This document shows positions 57,201-64,000 of a DNA stretch of 64,000 nucleotides, piece by piece (positions within the stretch are counted from its first letter, which is position 1; every line of letters begins with the position of its first letter). The stretch covers positions 496,001 through 560,000 of the forward strand of contig LS483371.1 of the NCBI GenBank assembly GCA_900475325.1. The letters are read 5' to 3'. The notes beneath the pieces are model-generated. The model was not told where the DNA came from and did no database searches. It worked only from the letters and a program-made list of their open reading frames with translations. The DNA is from Paucimonas lemoignei (GTDB lineage Bacteria; Pseudomonadota; Gammaproteobacteria; Pseudomonadales; Pseudomonadaceae). The position numbers were made by a program, and so were the translations under genes.

Positions 57201-59711
57201 TCCCGCACCCATACCGAAGCATTCCCTACTGCATTCAGCGGCCGACCTGAGCGTCCGCAGGCGCCTGCCAATGCGGTCAGCTGGTACGACAATTGTGTCG
57301 CGACGCTGGACGAGGTCTCGACCGAGGCCACCGATCTGCAAGGCAGTACGACCCGCAAAAACATGGCTATCGGCGTCATCGAGCAAAAATACGTCACCGA
57401 GCGCGACGGCCATATTGAGCTGCTGGAACATGCTGGAAACCTGGGTGGCAAGACGCGCTTCATTCGCGCCGATGGCAGCGAGGTGCAAGTCAGTGCAACG
57501 CTGCCCGTCATGCCGACCTTCAAGCCGGAGATTCAGGCGCGAATCATTGCGGCCAAAGGCATGTTTGTCACCGTCGAAATCCGCGAAACCCTTGAAGGGC
57601 TGATCGGCAAAAAGACCGTCGCCGGCGTCCTGGCCACCAAGGCCTCGGGTGGCGGGCAGGAGCTGGTGATTGAAGCTGACCGAGGCGTGCATTACCGGGG
57701 CGCGCTGGCGGCTGGAGACGCCCTGGCACTGGTGCCGGGAGAAACCTCAACTGACCAGCAGCCCATCGAACTGAAACTGAGCAAGATCAATCCCCAGGCC
57801 GACCCCAAGCGCGCGTCTCCCCAGCTGTACCTTCAACCCGATTACCGCGACAGCGTTGCCCATGACGACTTTGCCCTTGAGTTGTTCTACGGCGCAAAAG
57901 CCGCCAACGAAGCCTACGCGCGCAACCCACAATGGGTGACCGACAACATCACGGCGGTGAGCAAGATCAAGGCGCAATTGCCGACATCCATTACCACGGT
58001 GGATAACCCGTTCTATGTGCTCGATACCCGGCCGGAGCACGCGATTCTCTTCGCCCCGCGTAATCAGGCCGCGTTGGCCAACACCTTGCTGGGCAAGACC
58101 ATCGAATGGGGCGCGGCGTCCAGCGCTCGCGCAGTGGCGCTTGGGGAAAACGTGTTGCGTCAGGTCGGGCCGGGCAAGCCGCTGCTCACATCCAGTGAAG
58201 CCATAGCGCCACTGGCCGCCGACAGAATTGCTCTTGTCCGCCAGCTCAAACAGGCGCTGGGGCACAACGATTTACTCCTGGCTGAGGTGCAGACCCGGAG
58301 TGGAGCCAAGGTCTACTTTGCCCACTCTCCGGCTGAGCAACTGCGAGTGACGGCCGCCGCCAGCCGCGATGAACTCCACCTGAGCCATTCAGGCTCGATC
58401 ATTGATTGTATTGAAGCCCACTATCCTGACCCCTCTGTGATCAAGGACATTGTTGTGCTGTCGGTGGCTGAAGTCTGCGAGGCTGATAGCCGCCGCATCT
58501 TTGTATCTTCGCAGCGCGGTTATACCTACCAGTCAGTGACCAGCCTTGAAATACCCCAGGCCGAACCGCAGTTGATCGGCCCTCAATTGCAGTTGCATAT
58601 CAGCGACGATCAATACGCCGAGCGGGCCAGACACATCACCATCCCCAGCGATTCGGTTGATGTGTCCAGCGCCACCTTTGTAGATGCCGGCCCCCGCAGA
58701 GGCAGTTTCTCAGTCAATGGGCGTGATTACGTAAAACTGGATAACGGCAAGCTTTACCGAGCGCATTGGGATAACAGCCACAGTGTTTTCGTCCTGGTGC
58801 CGCCCGAAGGCAAACTGCTGGGCAGCCTGTGGTCTTATCCCTGGGTACGTTATGTCGGCGGGCGTGAATTCACGCTGATCAATCGGCCGGGGCTCAAGGG
58901 GGGGAACTGGGAAGCTCGGGCGGTCGACTCGATCAGAACCAGAAATTACGAACGCTCGACTGTTGCTACAGGGCGATTGACTTCGGCACAGCTCAGGAAC
59001 AGTGCTGAGCTGCAAGTGCATCATGAAGATGTACACCTGTTTGACGACGGCACCGCCCTGCAAAACGGAAAACTCAATGTGCCGAGCAAGTTGTTTGGCA
59101 GCAGCCGGGTCAATCGAAGTGGCTTTGTGACGCTTAAGTCCATGATCGAAGTCCCGCAAAGCTGCATCTCCAGTACCGAGTTACTGGTATCCAGATATGC
59201 CGGTGGGACCTCCGAGTTTGACTACGCGGGCGAGCGTCTTGGTAACGCGACTGCGCTGGTTCCCAACGTGGAAGTGGTTGCGCTGGACGACGATCAGGAA
59301 GTGACCCTGAATATCTCAACCACTGAGCTGGATGAATGGGTCGGTAAAGACGGACACTCGGACTATTTCAGCGATACCGGTTCATTTCCGGAGATGGGTG
59401 AAGGTATAGGCTTCATCGAGCGCAATGGTGTGACAGGAGCGAAGTCGTCGGAGTACGAGTTTCACTTCATGTTCATCACCGGGAAAATTCTCGACCAGAA
59501 CGGAGTGACCACCGCCGTGCTCGCCACCGACTTGTCCGAGCCGTCACGGGCGCACAAGACACCCACACCGGAGCTGCCAAGAAGTCGCAACTGGAACACC
59601 CACATCTACCGGTCGATTGCCGAGATGCGCGGGGTGGCTGGGCCTGACGTAAACGCCTATCCCAGCGACCAGTATTATTCGGTGCTGGTGCGGGCGGTAA
59701 ATGAGGGTTGA
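54249..59711 (+). CDS. Very large uncharacterised protein with toxin-like layout
   Basis: About 1,820 residues from MEQSALAHTPDQ; ATGs at 54165, 54180 and 54225 could add up to 28 residues and none has a clear ribosome-binding site. No signal peptide. Roughly: an alpha-helical N-terminal half (1-730); a hydrophobic helical region (about 735-845) with LIPVLGNFINLGFDL and FGFLLMGMHSALHCGIGVIHGL; a Ser/Gly/Thr-rich linker (about 850-895); and a beta-rich second half (895-1820) with short strand units such as VNGRDYVKLDNGKLYRAHWDN and VIEADRGVHYRG. This arrangement recalls large Pseudomonas contact or insect-active toxins, but I see no catalytic motif I can name. No partner or immunity gene is adjacent. 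Function not assigned. Confidence 0.8.
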   Translation: MEQSALAHTPDQSTATRQNVLVVAARIDRGKSDYLKLVNYLRARQRDLHTGTYPTDRVFVGLGEDSPLYSIVASFSALLARVKVFIQAAMDETHPASAVAQRFLPDISVENLRTELAIVNNGRMDFSKPFICQLHIAKRVYTLNMSGLSNSSRTVTCTLSDTFLRFIQLTEKLDRIALHLHEAAVNAELLIREDNTLSLQCLLAYYGVIIPQKASRADLAKAVTDLLPKESSAPHIPNQLALPFTIAEQPRFVLNTSQVYSFRQRSVEEAGTDDYKVIEQEIRGESQWHLGRYRNLLDRYKHFGASLDKNEKALLQLLQQAGGITLKLVVYDSDGEDDIYREQHTVNPWSAESLSQYFTKSQEELSAYMINTIKYREGEGAINIEKLVVEMIVPNVVLRSHELRTLDIEAFDIRSKEPPFLYLDPLSKGGYETINERFAAITNELREGNWDIARGRALKAAAQYLFNHYQQDQPSQPPVTYLHCLNEAANIYYSVIAKNLETQQQLKVILQPTQPEFVARAICRYLDLEEFNWGVIAQATFDIRYEASWKNTGTLVRFAKSAGYRTLLSVVYDEDLRREIGLADNFDELLQQLAQAITNTCKYTGDTTSLKTKLTGLFDANIAFVQNGDLPDDLTKPKEALARQVEAYTLKATDEFRGLEAERILLTSGEAALRLSRIDLGNPPSTDKAVYCIELLTASENDLLETRVNAFAAFLRARANKDEIQDMATSAQHVLHVVHQVAGLIPVLGNFINLGFDLYSGDAEAIVLDGMNIFAELLLRCRSLPPRVLGALMLQGTNVWMMNQQVAALKAAIKANDYPGSVTQFGFLLMGMHSALHCGIGVIHGLSNATSAEPSNSVLLLDEGRESSSGPGYETEGAVGAPMTTAATSAHSPFWAVTADGYIAERPVGRKISSLDWNGNAIVEGGARGILLGGINEKHYMLNGLAHRTVMGLNGPELRPLHTLDLEAGQWRKPAQGAGSATQFSRTHTEAFPTAFSGRPERPQAPANAVSWYDNCVATLDEVSTEATDLQGSTTRKNMAIGVIEQKYVTERDGHIELLEHAGNLGGKTRFIRADGSEVQVSATLPVMPTFKPEIQARIIAAKGMFVTVEIRETLEGLIGKKTVAGVLATKASGGGQELVIEADRGVHYRGALAAGDALALVPGETSTDQQPIELKLSKINPQADPKRASPQLYLQPDYRDSVAHDDFALELFYGAKAANEAYARNPQWVTDNITAVSKIKAQLPTSITTVDNPFYVLDTRPEHAILFAPRNQAALANTLLGKTIEWGAASSARAVALGENVLRQVGPGKPLLTSSEAIAPLAADRIALVRQLKQALGHNDLLLAEVQTRSGAKVYFAHSPAEQLRVTAAASRDELHLSHSGSIIDCIEAHYPDPSVIKDIVVLSVAEVCEADSRRIFVSSQRGYTYQSVTSLEIPQAEPQLIGPQLQLHISDDQYAERARHITIPSDSVDVSSATFVDAGPRRGSFSVNGRDYVKLDNGKLYRAHWDNSHSVFVLVPPEGKLLGSLWSYPWVRYVGGREFTLINRPGLKGGNWEARAVDSIRTRNYERSTVATGRLTSAQLRNSAELQVHHEDVHLFDDGTALQNGKLNVPSKLFGSSRVNRSGFVTLKSMIEVPQSCISSTELLVSRYAGGTSEFDYAGERLGNATALVPNVEVVALDDDQEVTLNISTTELDEWVGKDGHSDYFSDTGSFPEMGEGIGFIERNGVTGAKSSEYEFHFMFITGKILDQNGVTTAVLATDLSEPSRAHKTPTPELPRSRNWNTHIYRSIAEMRGVAGPDVNAYPSDQYYSVLVRAVNEG

Positions 59712-59720
59712 ATGCATGAA

Positions 59721-59751
59721 AGACAAGGGCGACATCGCGTCGCCCTTGTCT
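59721..59751. terminator. Hairpin between convergent genes
   Basis: AGACAAGGGCGAC, five bases, GTCGCCCTTGTCT; a perfect 13-bp stem between the stops of the giant gene and fdhA. Weak T runs on either side; likely a shared bidirectional terminator. Confidence 0.7.
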
Positions 59752-59759
59752 GAAACCAC

Positions 59760-60959
59760 TTACGCTGCGCTGAACAACTTGTGCGGATCGATCACAAACT
59801 TCTTCGGCACGCCTGCATCGAACTCGCCGTAACCACGCGGTGCGTCGTCCAGGCTGATGACTTCGACACCCACGATGTCAGCGATCTTGATGCGATCCCA
59901 CATGATGGCTTGCATGAGTTGGCGGTTGTACTTCATGACCGGGGTCTGGCCGGTGTGGAAGCTGTGGGATTTCGCCCAGCCCAGGCCAAAGCGGATGCTC
60001 AGGCTACCCATTTTTGCTGCGGCGTCCACAGCACCTGGATCCTCAGTCACATACAGGCCGGGAATACCGATTTTGCCTGCCACACGCACCACACCCATCA
60101 GCGAGTTGAGTACGGTGGCCGGTGCTTCATGTTGCACGCCTGCATGGCCGTGGCCGCGCGCTTCGAAGCCCACCGCGTCAACGGCGCAATCTACTTCCGG
60201 TTCGCCCAGCAGCGCAGCGATCTGCTCGTGCAGCGGGGTGTCCAGGGACAGGTCGGCGATTTCAAAACCCTGGGCCTTGGCGTGAATCAGCCGCGTCGGG
60301 TTGACGTCACCGATGATCACCACCGCCGCACCCAGCAGGCGGGCGGATGCGGCAGCGGCCAGGCCAACGGGACCTGCGCCAGCGATATACACCGTGCTGC
60401 CAGGCCCGACGCCTGCTGTGACTGCACCGTGATAACCGGTTGGCAGGATGTCGGAGAGGCAGGTCAGGTCGCGGATTTTTTCCATGGCCCGATCGCGGTC
60501 AGGCAGCTTGAGCAGGTTGAAGTCGGCGTACGGCACCAGCACGTATTCCGCCTGGCCACCGGTCCAGTCGCCCATGTCGACGTAACCGTATGCGCCGCCG
60601 GGGCGGGCCGGGTTCACCGAAAGGCACACACCTGTGTGTTGCTCTTTGCAAGAGCGGCACAGACCGCAGGCGACGTTGAAAGGCACCGAGACCAGATCAC
60701 CGATTTTCAGGTTCTCGACGCCGGTGCCTTTTTCGATCACTTCGCCGGTGATTTCATGGCCCAGCACCAGGCCGGTCTGGGCAGTGGTACGGCCGCGAAC
60801 CATGTGTTGGTCCGAGCCACAAATGTTGGTTGAGACTACCCGCAGGATGACTCCGTGTTCGATCTTGCGACCACGCGGGTCCTGCATTTTCGGGTAAGCG
60901 ATATTCTGTACTTCGACCTTGCCAGCGCCGAGATACACCACGCCACGATTGTCAGCCAT
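59760..60959 (-). CDS. fdhA: Glutathione-independent formaldehyde dehydrogenase
   Basis: Zinc-dependent, NAD-linked oxidation of formaldehyde to formate with tightly bound cofactor. 399 residues, medium-chain dehydrogenase fold: catalytic zinc ligands in STNICGSDQHMVRGR and GHEITGEV, the structural zinc loop CGLCRSCKEQHTGVC, and the NAD motif GAGPVGLAAAASARLLGA. It lies downstream of soxAG and purU and would clear formaldehyde released by sarcosine oxidation. Confidence 0.96.
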   Translation of the reverse strand: MADNRGVVYLGAGKVEVQNIAYPKMQDPRGRKIEHGVILRVVSTNICGSDQHMVRGRTTAQTGLVLGHEITGEVIEKGTGVENLKIGDLVSVPFNVACGLCRSCKEQHTGVCLSVNPARPGGAYGYVDMGDWTGGQAEYVLVPYADFNLLKLPDRDRAMEKIRDLTCLSDILPTGYHGAVTAGVGPGSTVYIAGAGPVGLAAAASARLLGAAVVIIGDVNPTRLIHAKAQGFEIADLSLDTPLHEQIAALLGEPEVDCAVDAVGFEARGHGHAGVQHEAPATVLNSLMGVVRVAGKIGIPGLYVTEDPGAVDAAAKMGSLSIRFGLGWAKSHSFHTGQTPVMKYNRQLMQAIMWDRIKIADIVGVEVISLDDAPRGYGEFDAGVPKKFVIDPHKLFSAA

Positions 60960-60990
60960 TTGTTCACCTCGATTTTGTTGTTATTCAGTG

Positions 60991-61111
60991 AGCTTCAAGC
61001 TGCAAGCTATAAGCGGCAAGCAAAAGCCTGCTACCCATCTCCTGTGATTGAAGCGTGTCTCCAGTTTTCCTGCTTTTCCTCTTGAAGCTTGTGGCTTGAA
61101 GCTTGCCGCTA
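60991..61111. repeat. Inverted pair of AAGCTTGAAGC-type repeats
   Basis: AGCTTCAAGCTGCAAGC at about 60991 and CTTGAAGCTTGTGGCTTGAAG at about 61081 on the opposite strand. A different repeat family from the REPINs elsewhere. The right half reaches the purU stop codon (61109-61111). Confidence 0.65.
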
Positions 61112-61966
61112 CAGGACCACCGTCCTGTTAGCATTCAAAAATACCCGCCGCTCAATGTGATACCCCACCGCCCGTGCCAGTGTCAGGCCTTCGATGTCGC
61201 GGCCTTTGGCGATCAGGTCTTCGGGGTAGTGGCTGTGATCCACCACTTCCACGCCCTGAGCGATGATCGGGCCTTCGTCCAGGTCGTTGTTGATGTAATG
61301 CGCCGTCGCACCCACCAGCTTCACGCCCTTGTTGTACGCCTGATGGTAAGGCTTGGCACCCTTGAAGCCTGGCAACAGCGAGTGGTGAATGTTGATCGCC
61401 TTGCCGTCCAGCTTGCGGCACAGGTCCGGCGACAGCACTTGCATGTAGCGGGCAAGGATCACCAGCTCGGCACCGGACTCTTCGATCACCTGCCAGACTT
61501 TGCTTTCCTGAGCAGGCTTGTCGTTGGGGTCCAGCGGGAAATGGTAGTACGGAATTTCATGCCAGCGCGCCAAAGGCTCCAGGTCCGGATGGTTGGACAC
61601 CACGGCGACCACGTCCATGGACAGCTGGCCGATGCGCTGGCGGTAGAGCAAATCGTTGAGGCAGTGATCGGCCTTGGAGACCATGATCACCACTTTTGGG
61701 CGGTAATTCGGTGCAGTGAGCTCGAAGATCATGCCGAACGCTTCGCCACGCTCTTTGAGGCCGGCGCGGAAGCCTTGCTCGTCAAAGCCATCCGGCTGAC
61801 GGAATTCCACACGGATGAAGAAGCGACCGGAAAGCCGGTCATCGAAGGAGTGGTGCTCAGTGACGTAGCAGCCCTGCTCGAACAGATAGCGGGTCACCGC
61901 GTCCACCGTGCCCAGCACGCTTGGGCAGTCGGCAGTCAGAATCCATGTGTCGGGGGCGCGGCTCAT
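61109..61966 (-). CDS. purU: Formyltetrahydrofolate deformylase
   Basis: Hydrolyses 10-formyltetrahydrofolate to formate and tetrahydrofolate, balancing the one-carbon pool. 285 residues: an N-terminal ACT domain (WILTADCPSVLGTVDAVTRYLFEQG) and a formyltransferase-like catalytic domain with Asn-His-Asp visible in INIHHSLLPGFKGAKPYHQAY and NNDLDEGPIIAQ. Its place between sox genes and fdhA ties it to the formyl and methylene groups made by sarcosine oxidase. Confidence 0.96.
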   Translation of the reverse strand: MSRAPDTWILTADCPSVLGTVDAVTRYLFEQGCYVTEHHSFDDRLSGRFFIRVEFRQPDGFDEQGFRAGLKERGEAFGMIFELTAPNYRPKVVIMVSKADHCLNDLLYRQRIGQLSMDVVAVVSNHPDLEPLARWHEIPYYHFPLDPNDKPAQESKVWQVIEESGAELVILARYMQVLSPDLCRKLDGKAINIHHSLLPGFKGAKPYHQAYNKGVKLVGATAHYINNDLDEGPIIAQGVEVVDHSHYPEDLIAKGRDIEGLTLARAVGYHIERRVFLNANRTVVL

Positions 61967-61993
61967 ATGTTTTCCTTGTCTGATGCTTTCCCT

Positions 61994-62083
61994 GTGGGAC
62001 CGGCTTTAGCCGGGAAGAGGTCGGTACATCCAATACACATTCTGCGTCAGGAATGCCGTCTTCCCGGCTGAAGCCGGTCCCAC
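61994..62083. repeat. REPIN-like inverted repeat, type B, 90 bp
   Basis: Both arms intact; between soxG and purU within the same transcription direction. Confidence 0.92.
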
Positions 62084-62106
62084 AGTGGTAATCCGTGGAA
62101 AATTGT

Positions 62107-62739
62107 TCAAGCCTGAACGGTCAGGCCGTATTCAGCACTCGCATCCTGCAACCACATCCACCAGTAATCGGCGAAGCTGCGGCGGATCAGCAACTCCCAG
62201 GTTTCTTCGCCCGTGCGACGGATCACCAACTGCGATTTGGCGAACACCGTGCCTACCGCTTTACCCACCGGGAAGCTGTCCGGGTGCACGTCGTAGCTGG
62301 TGGACTTCATCAGCACTTCGCGGACTTTCGGGCCGCTCAGTTCGAGGATCGATTGGCCGCCGCTGACATTGACGATAGCGATGTGCAGACCGGTCAGTGC
62401 TTCGCGCAGTTTCTGCTCGACGGCGAATTCTTCACCGCCTGGCACGATCAGCAGCCATTCATCCGGGCCAAGCCATTGCAGGGAGCTTTCGCCGCTGATC
62501 ACCAGCGCGAGCGCGCCCGGCAATTCCATGCCCAGCGCCTTATGGACGCCTGCGGCGAAGGCTGGATCATGCGCGTCGCCACGAAGGGTCAGGTGGCCGA
62601 GCAATTTCTTGTCACGCAGGAACACGCCAGGGTTGGCGCGACCTTTACCGACCAGGCTGCTGAGGTCGGCATGGAACAGCGATGACTCGGCTTTTGCGCC
62701 GGTCGTTGGCCGCTGCTGGTAAACGTTGGCTGTGGTCAT
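62107..62739 (-). CDS. soxG: Sarcosine oxidase gamma subunit
   Basis: Smallest structural subunit of the heterotetrameric sarcosine oxidase. 210 residues from MTTANVYQQRP (62739). Family stretches: SSLQWLGPDEWLLIVPGG, IVNVSGGQSILELSGPKVREVLMK and ETWELLIRRSFADYWWMWLQDAS. Follows soxA with a type C REPIN between them. Confidence 0.94.
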   Translation of the reverse strand: MTTANVYQQRPTTGAKAESSLFHADLSSLVGKGRANPGVFLRDKKLLGHLTLRGDAHDPAFAAGVHKALGMELPGALALVISGESSLQWLGPDEWLLIVPGGEEFAVEQKLREALTGLHIAIVNVSGGQSILELSGPKVREVLMKSTSYDVHPDSFPVGKAVGTVFAKSQLVIRRTGEETWELLIRRSFADYWWMWLQDASAEYGLTVQA

Positions 62740-62783
62740 AGAGCACCTGTTCTGAATTCTGTTGTCGAGCATTGGCTGAGCCT

Positions 62784-62862
62784 GTAGGAGCTGCCGCAGG
62801 CTGCGAAAGGGCTCAATCGCGCTGTCGCTTCGCGCCAGTTCGCAGCCTTCGGCAGCTCCTAC
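62784..62862. repeat. REPIN-like inverted repeat, type C, 79 bp
   Basis: Left arm GTAGGAGCTGCCGCAGGCTG, right arm intact; longer centre than the other type C elements. Between soxA and soxG. Confidence 0.88.
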
Positions 62863-62872
62863 AGGTGGAGCA

Positions 62873-64000
62873 TCACTCCACGTTCTGCTGCTCACCCTTC
62901 GGATCGAAGAACACCGAGGACACGATTTCGGCTTCGATCACGCTGCCGTCGGCTTGCGGCGAGAACACCCGCTCACCCATGCGCTTGAGGCCGCCTTTGA
63001 CCACGCCCATGGCAAACGAATAACCCAGGGAGTTCGACGCATAGCTGGAAGTCACGTGACCGATCATGGTCATTGGGATCGACTGTTTAGGGTCGACCAC
63101 CAGTTGCGCGCCTTCCGGCAGCCACTTGTTCGGATCAATCGGCTTGAGGCCTACCAGCTGTTTGCGTTGGTCGCGCACCACGTCTTCACGGGCCATGCCG
63201 CGTTGGCCGATCCAGGAGAACGGTTTGGTGCGGCCGACACACCAGCCCATGTTCAGGTCGTCCGGGGTCATCGAGCCGTCGGTATCCTGGCCCACGATGA
63301 TGAAACCCTTCTCGGCGCGCAGCACGTGCATGGTCTCGGTGCCGTACGGCGTCAGGTTGTACTTTTTGCCGGCTTCGATGATCTGTTCCAGCACACCCAT
63401 GGCGTAGTCAGCCTGAATGTTGACTTCATACGACAGCTCGCCGGTAAACGAGATACGGAACACCCGCGCCGGAACACCACCGACCTGGCCTTCTTTCCAG
63501 GTCATGAACGGGAATTCTTCACGGCCCAGATCAATATCGGTCACTTCGCTGAGCAGCTTGCGGCTGTTCGGGCCGGACAGGGTCAGGGTCGCGTAATGGT
63601 CGGTCACGGAGGTGAAGTACACCTTCAGATCAGGCCATTCGGTCTGTTGGTAGATTTCCAGCCATTGCAGTACGCGAGCCGCGCCGCCGGTAGTGGTGGT
63701 CATGATGAAATGGTTGTCGGCGACACAGGCGGTAACCCCGTCGTCGAAGACCATGCCGTCTTCTTTACACATCAGGCCGTAACGCGCCTTGCCCACGTCG
63801 AGCTTGGTCCAGGCGTTGGTGTAGATGCGGTTCAGGAACTCACGGGCATCCGGGCCTTGAATGTCGATCTTGCCCAGGGTCGAGGCGTCCAGCAGGCCGA
63901 CGCTTGCGCGCACGGCTTTGCATTCGCGCTCAACCGCAGCGTGGATGTCTTCACCGGCTTTCGGGAAGTACCAAGGGCGTTTCCACTGACCGACGTCTTC
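62873..64000 (-). CDS. soxA: Sarcosine oxidase alpha subunit (3' part; 5' end beyond window)
   Basis: The frame is open to the window edge, so about 375 C-terminal residues of a protein of usual length near 1,000 are seen. They form the folate-binding, glycine-cleavage-T-like domain (KIDIQGPDAREFLNRIYTN, YATLTLSGPNSRKLL, GELSYEVNIQADYAMGVLE and the C-terminal barrel with GHVTSSYASNSLGYSFAMG). This domain traps the methyl-derived carbon as methylenetetrahydrofolate; the NAD and flavin parts lie outside the window. The GTG at 63913 is an internal codon, not a start. Confidence 0.95.
   Translation of the reverse strand, partial: EDVGQWKRPWYFPKAGEDIHAAVERECKAVRASVGLLDASTLGKIDIQGPDAREFLNRIYTNAWTKLDVGKARYGLMCKEDGMVFDDGVTACVADNHFIMTTTTGGAARVLQWLEIYQQTEWPDLKVYFTSVTDHYATLTLSGPNSRKLLSEVTDIDLGREEFPFMTWKEGQVGGVPARVFRISFTGELSYEVNIQADYAMGVLEQIIEAGKKYNLTPYGTETMHVLRAEKGFIIVGQDTDGSMTPDDLNMGWCVGRTKPFSWIGQRGMAREDVVRDQRKQLVGLKPIDPNKWLPEGAQLVVDPKQSIPMTMIGHVTSSYASNSLGYSFAMGVVKGGLKRMGERVFSPQADGSVIEAEIVSSVFFDPKGEQQNVE

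Overview
The window is chromosomal DNA of a Pseudomonas, most like the P. fluorescens / P. syringae side of the genus. The evidence is the gene content and order: serA with a divergent D-2-hydroxyglutarate dehydrogenase, rpiA-ilvA, rppH-ptsP-lgt-thyA, a hut locus with HutC, HutD and HutF, opgGH, and soxAG-purU-fdhA. Intergenic spaces are peppered with paired REP palindromes (REPIN-like) of the kind common in these species. I saw no prophage, insertion sequence, CRISPR array, tRNA or rRNA. Almost everything is ordinary core metabolism.

Layout. 1-4.9 kb: the end of a 2OG-Fe(II) oxygenase gene, a GNAT acetyltransferase, serA, and divergently the FAD enzyme that recycles the 2-hydroxyglutarate made by SerA, followed by a fumarylacetoacetase-family hydrolase. 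5-7.1 kb: two tandem SdiA-regulated (YjiK-like) paralogues. 7.2-17.3 kb: rpiA, ilvA, a DUF2269 membrane protein, a HAD phosphatase, rppH, ptsP, an NRDE/TANGO2 protein, lgt and thyA. A 207-bp tandem duplication carries the 3' end of ptsP, a REPIN and a relic of the 3' end of the NRDE gene. 17.4-20.2 kb: cadR/cadA, a divergent heavy-metal regulator and efflux ATPase with a clear MerR-type operator.

20.3-37.3 kb: the histidine utilisation locus. It runs hutU, an ABC importer (binding protein, permease, ATPase), a HutH-like protein, the permease HutT, hutI and hutG on the minus strand; then hutC-hutD on the minus strand and hutF divergent. An ECF sigma / anti-sigma pair, a secreted DUF3455 protein and nhaA lie between hutD and hutU. 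The only ammonia-lyase homologue in the locus lacks the Ala-Ser-Gly triad that makes the MIO cofactor and also lacks other active-site residues, so the first step of the pathway is not accounted for here by a normal enzyme. HutC-type operators and a sigma-54 promoter can be read in front of hutU; an operator and a sigma-70-like promoter can be read in front of hutF.

37.4-46.9 kb: a lipocalin, a small lipoprotein, a Phd/ParE-type toxin-antitoxin pair, a DUF924 protein, fbp, a DUF3999 protein, glgP, pip and dtd. 47-51.7 kb: opgGH for osmoregulated periplasmic glucans, where OpgG carries an unusual Lys/Ala/Asp-rich insert. 51.8-54.1 kb: a retropepsin-like protease, a YihG-like acyltransferase and a DUF2780 protein. 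54.2-59.7 kb: one very large protein (about 1,820 residues) of unknown function with a toxin-like layout. 59.8-64 kb: fdhA, purU, soxG and the 3' part of soxA, which handle the formaldehyde and formyl groups produced by sarcosine oxidation.

The main points for a second look are the HutH-like protein without its cofactor triad, the giant protein, the tandem duplication behind ptsP, the size-locked REPIN families, and a 32-bp palindrome between serA and the 2-hydroxyglutarate dehydrogenase gene.
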